Assembly: GCA_000827325.1 (NCBI GenBank)
Contig: KN832892.1
Location: forward strand, 248,001-312,000
Origin: Oidiodendron maius Zn
Lineage: Eukaryota; Ascomycota; Leotiomycetes; Myxotrichaceae
Reading direction: 5' to 3'
DNA: 64,000 nucleotides
Shown: piece by piece, positions 56,529-64,000 of the stretch
Numbering within the stretch: position 1 is the first letter of the stretch
Layout: every line of letters begins with the position of its first letter
Notes under the pieces: generated by a model
What the model was told of the DNA's origin: nothing
Database searches by the model: none
Seen by the model: the letters and a program-made list of their open reading frames with translations, nothing else
Position numbers and translations under genes: made by a program

Positions 56529-57165
56529 ATGTCACCAACTACAACTACTGCGAATGGTAAGCACATCTACAAGAATGGAGATCCCAACCTCACAATTCCA
56601 GAAGGTATTCCAAGCGGACCTCCTTCATTCTCAGACAAATACAAAGAGAGGGCATATCTAAAGCACCGCCTCGCACTCGCGTTCCGCATCTTTGCCAAAG
56701 CCGGCTTTCGGAAGGTGTTGCTGGACACATCACCTTGTGGGATCCTGTCGATCCGAACAACCTCTGGGTCAATCCTTTGGGTAAGTACTCTGAGCGTAAT
56801 TGAACGAGTTGTGTATATAACTCGAATAGGTCTCCATTTTTCACTGATTACACCCTCTGATCTTATTCTCGTGAACTATTCAGGAACTGTGATTGACGGG
56901 GGCAAAAATCGTTTCCTGAACTACGCGGCATTTGCGATACATTCAAAGATTCACTCAGCACGACCAGATGTAGCTTTTGCAGCTCACTTGCACTGCGTAT
57001 ATGGTCGCGCGATCTGTGCTACGGGGCAAACACTAGATCCAATCATGCAGGACTCCTGTAATTTCTACAACGGCCATTCATATGTCACATTGTAAGTTTC
57101 AAAATCTAGAGAAACTGAGAATGCTAACCTACCAATAGCATCTCAGTCTACGGACAGAAGCCTAG
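56529..57165 (+). pseudogene. Class II aldolase/adducin-like gene, broken and truncated
   Basis: The frame from the ATG at 56529 runs MSPTTTTANGKHIYKNG to FAKAGF. It then continues in another frame from about 56709 as EGVAGHITLWDPVDPNN and WVNPLG. This implies a one-base deletion near 56706-56711. A conserved intron (about 56780-56830) leads to LHFSLITPSDLILV and the metal-binding His region FAAHLHCVYGRA. After FYNGHSYVTL the remaining ~100 residues of the family are missing. Host enzymes of this family aldolise or decarboxylate sugar-like acids; this copy should be inactive. Confidence 0.75.
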
Positions 57166-58410
57166 AGGTATGTCAGGAGTCGCAAGGCCCACACCTCAAG
57201 ATAGTCAGCTGTAGTTCTAGCATTACATAAAATAGGTCCGGGAGGTCCCGACATTGATTTCAGACCACAGAAATTTAATACTAAGTAATATAACCTACAT
57301 ATAAATAAACCTCAGAATATACTTACGAGATTCGGAAAAGGTTTATAAGACGCAACACTATTTGGCCTTAAGTTAAGATCGTGCAAACTGACCTATATAT
57401 TATAGCAGTATAGATACCACGAGTTTTGAAATCTCAAAGCCACTTATATAGAGTTACCAAATGCCTTAAGAGCTCGAAAAAAATGCTAGAGGACCTTAGA
57501 GGAGGCGAACCTAACCTATAGTAATCCGTTAAGTCAGGATCGGCCGTTGCAAGATTTCCTCTACATGAAGCGGCCGCCGATTCATGTTGAATCGGCGGCC
57601 CAACCGGCTAGTGCGGCTTAGGGTTAGTTGGACCAGATTCAAGTATGGAAATAAGAATAGAGTTATAATCTCCAGTGTTGGACCTCGCGCAGTTCTTACT
57701 GTCCTTTTCGTGAGTTGCCATCAGTGGCTCTGATATGCGGGTGATGAGGAAAAGGGTCCTTGCCAAGAGTAGACCTTAATAAAGACCATCAGGCTGTTGG
57801 GGACGATTGCATACTAAGGAGAAGAACTGAACCCCGATGCTATACGAGCCCGTCAGGGAGCGAATAAATCGGTTGGAGGTGAATTTTGTCCACCGATGAA
57901 ACCAGGTCATGGGGCATAGGAAGCTACCCTCCAGCTACATCTGGGAGAATACTTTCTCGAAGTGCTTCTACAGAACTATAGTGTACTCTTCCCCGCTAGG
58001 CAAGCCCTCGCTAGCGTAAGGTATTCTTCGAATTGCGGCCATGAAAATCCTTCAGAGTTCCGGATAGCTTCTAAGTTATCTTTTGGTAACTACTGCACAT
58101 ATATAAACTTTCGAATCACATCCTTGCAAATAGACCACAGTCAGTCGACTTTCACCGGAGTATTCTCACGTGCTACTGTAAATATAATGGGTTCTATGTT
58201 ATATCCACAAATCTGGTCTGCAGCTGGATGTGGCAAATTAGAGTTTCTCGACAGGCGATAGAAATGCGCTGCATTTTTTGGCACCAAAATTCTGGGTCAT
58301 TTGTATAGACCCTTATGGACAGGCTTTCCGGTAATTGCGTAACATGAAATTAATTGCAGACAATCTTTAACGATAAGAAAATATCGAGAGGAATTCTGGC
58401 TCTGACGCAA
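57166..58410. other. Intergenic stretch with a perfect hairpin
   Basis: Near 57570-57600 GGCCGCCGATTCA-TGT-TGAATCGGCGGCC forms a perfect 13-bp hairpin. No gene is supported. The 3' flank of the HET gene ends at 58411. Confidence 0.45.
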
Positions 58411-60390
58411 TTAAATTATTGTGAAGTTACGTGCCGCAGTCAGTTCGGTCACGTCGAATGGTGGAACATATTCTAATCTCCCAAGCTCTGGCTCCCTGGC
58501 AAATCGGTGACAGTGATGAACCGGTAGCGCTTGTAAAGATGCTTCCCGAGAATACCCTGGACTCCATACCCAATTGTCATAGAGTTGAAGCAAATCAACA
58601 GGGAGAAATGATAAGCATGCGATGAGCTTGAATTGGTCGTCTCCAACAGGCCTCAACACCCAAAGCCCACCAGTTCTGTGAGGAGCGGGACCAGCTGTGC
58701 CGCTGCTATTGGCTTGTCTCCGTAGTCCTTTGCATCCCATGCTGGTAAAACTAAGCATGAAAACGATAAGATCTGTCTGACAGACATCATATTCGAGTTT
58801 CCAGACCGGCTTACTATTAAATCGCTGTTTTGTATCCCATATGCACTTACCCTCGGCGCGATATGTTGGATCCTCAATACCACGCAGGATGAGCTTGGTG
58901 TACGGAACGGTACTACCCATGTTGTCTTTGCAGAACTGTACCTGCGCGGCCGGAGGAGGGCGAGGTGTCACCGTCCGGGTTGGGGGGAAATATGATGATA
59001 TGTTAACTACCTGGTTTGCCCAGGCATTTTCGAGCTTCAGAGCAAGATCTATCGCATGAAAGTTAGGTTCTTCAATTGATCCTCTGACAAATAATCCAGC
59101 AGCCAAGCGCCAATCTATAACCCACGACGGAAGTAAATGCTCATCAGTATCATCATTGTTAGCGATAAAAGCTTTGAATTTGGCGATTACTGCGAGGCCA
59201 CCCATCATGAGCGCCGCCCATGTTACAGCAGAAAGTATCTCAGTCAGATTAGCAGAGTAATCAATCGGTATGAAGACTTCATGCTGTCTTGCTATCGTCC
59301 ACTCTTGGATTGTCATTGCTTTGGCAGGAAATCCTGTAATTCCCACAATCCCGTAGATGTAGTCTAATGGATTTGTCGCCTTTAATAAACCAGTGTGTAA
59401 TAGTGTGTCGATGAAATCTGGTGGCTGACGGTTTTCCTTTGAGAATTGCTCGAAGCAATTAAGACGGAAGTTGTATAGCTGCTCCAGTTTTGATATGGTT
59501 TCAAGTTGAGCGTTAATCTCATCTGGCACTATTCCAATAGACTTCTTGTTCTCTTTCTTGCCTGGGAGTAGTTTGGATATGGTTTCAATATGAACGTTAA
59601 TCCGATCTGGAACTTTCATGAAAAACTTCTTGCCCTGGTTTCCGTCTGTGAGTGACTTTCTGTAGGGTTGTAAATGCGGAAGCCTTAAAAGCAGCCTCGG
59701 TTTGGACAGTAAATTCATCCAATCAAACCGAAGATCACCACATTGGAAGTCTAGTTTGCGTGCAGCAAATATCTCTTGTTGGACCCATATTCGTTCGAAC
59801 CAGGGTCTTGTATAGAGGTACGTCAATCCGGTAGAAATACTCCAAAAGTCGAACATATTCTCCGGTGCAAGGCTCACGGAGATCGATGAAGCTGCAACTA
59901 AGACATTTTCTATATCTGACTCTATATCTGACGAAGCGGCTCCCAGCCAAGCTATCACCCGGGTAGCATTTCGGTATATTGAGAGCATGTTCCACACCTG
60001 CTCGCTCTTTTCCTTGTCGTCGCTCTGATTAATACAAATTGCATCCACCCATAGATACCGGACCTGTTCCAGGGGTTGTCGGAGAGTCTTTAAGGCTTCG
60101 AAGAGGGTTTTGCTGACTAGAAGTTTGACATTATTGCATAATATAACCTCTGTGTCGTCTGAATTTCCCCAGCTATAGGAGAGAGCGTCATATTCCTCAA
60201 GGTGATCCTCCTCACCGCTGAGCGATCGAACGCCAAAACCTTCATATTTGGGATGCAGAATATCGGCAAGGAGAAGATCGCACTTCAGCAGAGAACCGGG
60301 CGAACCTTGGTCGCCATGGAGACGTATTACTCTGGTTTGGTACGGTTGGATGGAGCGATATACAAGGTTCGGCGCAGGCCCCGCAGACAT
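58411..60390 (-). CDS. HET-domain (heterokaryon incompatibility) protein
   Basis: A single exon of 659 aa from the ATG at 60390. The HET domain spans roughly residues 45-200. Its three blocks are EEYDALSYSWGNSD, VRYLWVDAICINQSDDKEKSEQ and YLYTRPWFERIWVQQEI. HET domains trigger growth inhibition or cell death when incompatible fungal strains fuse. The C-terminal half is variable, as is normal. About residues 270-330 hold a tandem-like duplication (VPDRINVHIETISKL and VPDEINAQLETISKL). The frame is unbroken. Only about 240 bp separates its start from the Fot1-like element, so the promoter is short or may include transposon sequence. Confidence 0.88.
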   Translation of the reverse strand: MSAGPAPNLVYRSIQPYQTRVIRLHGDQGSPGSLLKCDLLLADILHPKYEGFGVRSLSGEEDHLEEYDALSYSWGNSDDTEVILCNNVKLLVSKTLFEALKTLRQPLEQVRYLWVDAICINQSDDKEKSEQVWNMLSIYRNATRVIAWLGAASSDIESDIENVLVAASSISVSLAPENMFDFWSISTGLTYLYTRPWFERIWVQQEIFAARKLDFQCGDLRFDWMNLLSKPRLLLRLPHLQPYRKSLTDGNQGKKFFMKVPDRINVHIETISKLLPGKKENKKSIGIVPDEINAQLETISKLEQLYNFRLNCFEQFSKENRQPPDFIDTLLHTGLLKATNPLDYIYGIVGITGFPAKAMTIQEWTIARQHEVFIPIDYSANLTEILSAVTWAALMMGGLAVIAKFKAFIANNDDTDEHLLPSWVIDWRLAAGLFVRGSIEEPNFHAIDLALKLENAWANQVVNISSYFPPTRTVTPRPPPAAQVQFCKDNMGSTVPYTKLILRGIEDPTYRAEGKCIWDTKQRFNSKPVWKLEYDVCQTDLIVFMLSFTSMGCKGLRRQANSSGTAGPAPHRTGGLWVLRPVGDDQFKLIACLSFLPVDLLQLYDNWVWSPGYSREASLQALPVHHCHRFAREPELGRLEYVPPFDVTELTAARNFTII

Positions 60391-60632
60391 CGCTGTTGAG
60401 TAGCATGTACAGAATAGGAAACTGCATGGAGTGTGATGATTGAGCTTCAAGCTGTCGATTTATTATCATCACCAATTTCGGAACGCGATAACTCCACCCG
60501 CAAAAGTAATGAATATTTTCTAAATTTTCGAAAGTTACGTTGGCAACAGGAGAGACCACGCAGTCTCGTATGACTACGTGGTCTGTTGGATAAATAAGTG
60601 TACACCCTGCTCTTCGCTTCTAGGACCTTCTA

Positions 60633-62598
60633 ATCGTTCGGTTACGTAACCAACCCCCCTACTTTACGCAGTAAAGTAGGTGAGGGAAGGCAATACGCCA
60701 AGAACAGCAATGCGCCAATATTTTACCCTGAAACTAGCTAAATAACCTAATACACCACCACCACCTTATATTATACCCTTATTATATTATCTCTATAAAG
60801 CTCTCTTTTAGCTCTTTTAGTACCTTTAGATAATTTTTGCGCCAAACCTTCTCCTTCTTCTTAAGACGCATATTGACTACCTCCTTCTCATCCTCCTCCT
60901 CACCCTGAATCTGTATACATGCATGGTAAACCCTTATTTCACCATACTTTTGGACTACTTTACCACTATTATCCTTCCTCTTCTTACGTGCAGCCTCTGC
61001 ACTAGCCATATCCTGTAAACGATGCTTTGAAAGGGCCCCGGCTAACATTGAGGCCTCTGAAGCCTTCTCAACCTTTGCAGCCACACGTATTACAGAGGGT
61101 GTAATCGGTGTTCCCTGTTCTAGGGAATCATTATGCCGCTGTCTAATATACTCAACCCCTAGCTTCCGAGTCCTCATAGTTAAAGGGGTCTGAAATTGAG
61201 TCCAATCTGGTGGTGGTGGTGTTGTAAATCTAGGTGAAGAAGAGGGTAGTAGGGGCGAAGACCTCTGAATAAGTGGCGGTGTTTTAGGACGTTGAAGAGC
61301 CCGATACTCCTTTAATTTTAAGAGGACTAGCTGTAGATCAAGTGGGATTAAGCCTGTCTTCCGGAAAGCGCTCTTATGAATCCGTGGATTTTTGAAGGTT
61401 TTATCATGGAAATACTGAAAAAAGGCAAAGAAATCAGTGCGTGATATTTCCTTAGCACCTAAGAAGACCTGCTTCCGAACCTCCTTCTTAAAGTTATGTT
61501 TTAAGCTTTGAAATACACCAACATCTAGAGGCTGTAAGAGGTGTGTAGTATAAGCAGGGAGCTGGAAAGGCCGAATATGGTGCTGCCAGCAGAAGTCTAG
61601 GAACTCTTGAGTAAGGTGACTCCTATGGCCATCAAATATTAACATCCGGTATTTACCAATACTCTTTGATTGAGTATAGTAATTAAAGTGTTCAAGGTAT
61701 TTAAGCCCTAGTGCATCGTTTGAGTAGCCAGAGCTTGATCGTGCAAACATAATACCACCATCTAGGTCATTCTTAAAATATCGACGCAGGTGATAAGCCC
61801 TAGCAAATATAATCATAGGAGGCACCTTTCGACCCCTATAATTAATAGTCTCAACTGAGGTGATTAGCTCCTTATTTTCAGGGTCTGCTGTATATACAGC
61901 CTGTATATCCTTTGGAACTAGGACCCTTTCACCAGAAGAGATACCGATTTGAAAGCCAGTCTCGTCAAAATTATATATATCCTCATCCTGGATCCCCCAG
62001 TAGTCCTTACACCTCTTAAAGGCCTTAAAATAGCCCTCAATATCCTCTATTATATGCGAGGCTAGGCGCTTTGCAGATAGTGGCTTAGATTTCAGGGTAT
62101 CGATATAACTAGATTGGCGCTTAATCCAGGCCTTAGTCCAGCGTACCGAGACTGACTTTTCAGCGTCACCAGTTGAGTAATAAAGCAGCCGATTAGCAGC
62201 CAAGAGGACTGCTTCAGCATTAGCTGGAGTCCCGCAGCTATAAAGCATGAATATATAGTCTCGTAAAGCCGTATCTTGTACTGAATTCAGCTTCTTATTA
62301 TGTCCCCCTCGACTATTACTAGCCGGAACGCCAGTGCGGCGCCGACGCAATGCATAATATGATACTGAAAACTGACGGGCAGCTTCAGAGGCTTTCAGAC
62401 GTGGATTAGCATCCATTGCAGCGCTAGCAGCAGCAATATTAGCCTCGATTTCAGTGGCATTGGATGGCATTGTGCGCGTTAAGTTATGGAAGGTGGGGTT
62501 TTCGGGTAAAAATTGGCGCATTGCTGTTCTTGGCGTATTGCCTTCCCTCACCCACTTTACTGCGTAAAGTGGGTGGGTTGGTTACGTAACCGAACGAT
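60633..62598 (-). mobile_element. Fot1/Pogo-type DNA transposon, apparently complete
   Basis: A 1,966-bp element with terminal inverted repeats of about 87 bp that differ at about 3 positions, flanked by the TA target duplication (60631-60632 and 62599-62600). It encodes one transposase on the minus strand. The high identity of its ends and its open transposase frame suggest recent activity. Confidence 0.92.
60782..62470 (-). CDS. Fot1/Pogo-like transposase
   Basis: A 562-aa single exon from the ATG at 62470. The N-terminal helix-turn-helix (ASEAARQFSVSYYALRRRR) is followed by a CENP-B-type DNA-binding region (SVRWTKAWIKRQS). The DDE catalytic core is whole: IYNFDETGFQIG, MLIFDGHRSHLTQEF and LQPLDVGVFQSLK carry the three Asp of the DDD triad. 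A basic Lys-rich C-terminus follows (LRKKEKVWRKNYLK). It is larger than the shortest Tc1 transposases but normal for Fot1 relatives. The frame is also open upstream to 62551, but that uses non-ATG starts inside the terminal repeat. It cuts and pastes the element and probably also related MITEs. Confidence 0.93.
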   Translation of the reverse strand: MPSNATEIEANIAAASAAMDANPRLKASEAARQFSVSYYALRRRRTGVPASNSRGGHNKKLNSVQDTALRDYIFMLYSCGTPANAEAVLLAANRLLYYSTGDAEKSVSVRWTKAWIKRQSSYIDTLKSKPLSAKRLASHIIEDIEGYFKAFKRCKDYWGIQDEDIYNFDETGFQIGISSGERVLVPKDIQAVYTADPENKELITSVETINYRGRKVPPMIIFARAYHLRRYFKNDLDGGIMFARSSSGYSNDALGLKYLEHFNYYTQSKSIGKYRMLIFDGHRSHLTQEFLDFCWQHHIRPFQLPAYTTHLLQPLDVGVFQSLKHNFKKEVRKQVFLGAKEISRTDFFAFFQYFHDKTFKNPRIHKSAFRKTGLIPLDLQLVLLKLKEYRALQRPKTPPLIQRSSPLLPSSSPRFTTPPPPDWTQFQTPLTMRTRKLGVEYIRQRHNDSLEQGTPITPSVIRVAAKVEKASEASMLAGALSKHRLQDMASAEAARKKRKDNSGKVVQKYGEIRVYHACIQIQGEEEDEKEVVNMRLKKKEKVWRKNYLKVLKELKESFIEII

Positions 62599-62680
62599 TA
62601 TGTATATTATTGGTGGAGATCCCCTGAAGCGAAGAGCAGGATGTACATTTTATTCATCCAACATGCCAAGTAACGTAGTT

Positions 62681-64000
62681 GATCAGTAAGCTGGACAGAT
62701 CAGTAAGCTGGACAGGTTACCGAAAACCACTCTCAATTCTCCACTCTTGACTAATATTACTCCACAACCAACGCTCCAAATGTCTCAAACAGAGGGCCGA
62801 ATCGCACTTGCACTTCAAGCCTATCAGCAGGGCCAATTTTCAAGCATACGGGCTGCTGCATGTATATATAATGCTCTATATTCAACCTTGTCTACCTGAT
62901 ATTATAGGATTACCTCTCGACCTAATTCTAGATCCCCTAACCTTAAACTCACTTAAACTGAAGAAACAGCACTTATTGAGTAGATATTATCCCTTGATAT
63001 ATATAGCATACCACTAATACAAATCTTAGTATATCAAATAGCTGAATTACTTCTTGGAGAATATATCCAGAATATATTAATCAAACAGACAACATTAGGC
63101 TAGCGCTAGGTCTACTGCTTTATAACTTAATACCCTGAAATTAAATCCTGATATAGTTGAAAGTATAATTATAAGTATACAAAATATAAGGATCCTAAGG
63201 TTATTCGGGCTTGGTTTTGGCTTATATAAAATATAATAGTAAAATATAGGATTTTTATTAAGGATATATATAATTTTAATAAAACAGGATTCCAAATAGG
63301 TATAATTTCTACAGTAAAGGTAGTTACTTCTGCTAAGAGGGATTATATAGTATCACTTCAGCCTAGAAATCGTGAATAGGTCACGATAATTGAATCAATT
63401 AATACAATAGGCTGGGTCTTACCTCCTATAATTATCCTTAAAGGTATTATACACTAGCTAAGCTAGTATAAGTCTATACTATAGTGTATTGGAGTTAGTA
63501 ATAATAGCTAGACGACTGATAAATTAGGCCTTACCTAGCTTAAGAAGGTCTTTAATCTATATACTTAAGGTTATATAGTTAGAAAATATCAGCTTTTAAT
63601 TCTTGATAGATATAGAAGTCATATTATAGCCGAATTTGACTAATATACCAAACAAAACTCAATTATTGTACTCTATATACCTCCCTACTCTTTGTATATT
63701 CTGCAGCCTCTAGATATAAGCTGTTTTGCAGTCTTAAAACAACTCTACAGACAGGCTATAGAAGTATAAATACAGGTCGGAATCAATTATATTGATAAGG
63801 ACGACTTTCTGACCCTATACAAGGAGATCCGCCTGGCTGTATTTTAATCAGCTACAATTTAGAGTGGTTTTAGAGCCACTAGGACAGTTCCCTTTAACCT
63901 GGATTGAGTTTTGTCAGAATTATATATCCAAATATAGACACCATCACCTCCTCAAGTACCAACTCAAGCCCTATATCCCTAGGACCCTGAAACACCATAT
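62681..64000 (+). mobile_element. Decayed Fot1-type transposon, runs off the window end
   Basis: It begins with two copies of GATCAGTAAGCTGGACAG (62684-62719), a likely terminal repeat. A start follows at 62780 (MSQTEGRIALALQAYQQGQF), then the frame decays. Recognisable blocks at 63100-64000 include an FDETG-like region, DRYRSHIIAEF and LQPLDISCFAVLKQLYRQA, so it is another Tc1/mariner transposase, distinct from the one at 60782. Sequence is very AT-rich with stops in all frames. It continues beyond 64000. Confidence 0.75.

Larger units (their letters stand above)
60571..62685. repeat. Small inverted-repeat element split by the Fot1-like insertion
   Basis: Segments 60584-60620 and 62626-62663 are inverse copies (TGTTGGATAAATAAGTGTAC and partner, about 37 bp, few mismatches). 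They lie just outside the transposon. Removing the transposon leaves a ~150-bp palindromic element, into which it inserted at a TA. Confidence 0.7.

Overview
The window is a fungal accessory region, most likely from a filamentous ascomycete (Pezizomycotina, probably Eurotiales). The support is: many short introns of 49-97 bp with GT-AG borders, fungal-only families (Zn2Cys6 regulators, a HET-domain protein, a WOPR regulator, fungal MFS families), Tc1/mariner-type Fot1 transposons, and AT-rich islands whose relics look like products of repeat-induced point mutation (RIP). I saw no tRNA, rRNA or CRISPR array.

Layout. 0-2 kb: a CYP504-like P450. 3.6-5.3 kb: an unknown low-complexity protein. 6-10.5 kb: a compact group of a Dabb-domain protein, a dienelactone hydrolase-like enzyme, a monocarboxylate-type transporter and an NmrA/isoflavone-reductase-like enzyme. 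12.8-17.1 kb: two Zn2Cys6 regulators. 17.5-22 kb: an alpha/beta esterase, an MFS relic and a FAD monooxygenase. 22.5-25.2 kb: an AT-rich island with a truncated copy of the 12.8 kb regulator, a small secreted cysteine-rich protein and repeat fossils. 25.2-26.8 kb: a DHA1-type MFS exporter. 28.2-30.1 kb: an FAD-linked D-lactate dehydrogenase-like enzyme. 31.2-33.5 kb: a seven-exon C2H2 plus Zn2Cys6 regulator. 33.7-34.6 kb: an FAH-family hydrolase. 36.7-38.1 kb: a second monocarboxylate-type transporter. 39.7-45.4 kb: a VOC protein, another MFS transporter and a beta-hydroxyacid dehydrogenase. 45.6-48.8 kb: a decayed transposase and a WOPR pseudogene. 49.6-57.2 kb: beta-mannosidase, a foldback MITE, a maltose-type sugar permease and a class II aldolase pseudogene. 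58.4-64 kb: a HET-domain gene, an apparently intact Fot1/Pogo element, and a decayed relative that runs off the window end.

Taken together, 0-45 kb carries oxygenases, hydrolases, reductases/dehydrogenases, five MFS transporters and three pathway-type regulators, with no polyketide synthase, NRPS or terpene backbone gene. This fits uptake and breakdown (or detoxification) of small aromatic or carboxylic compounds better than a biosynthetic cluster; that reading is inference. Exon structures were built by hand from open frames and splice-site consensus. Most joined models keep frame exactly, but starts and a few junctions, noted individually, remain uncertain.
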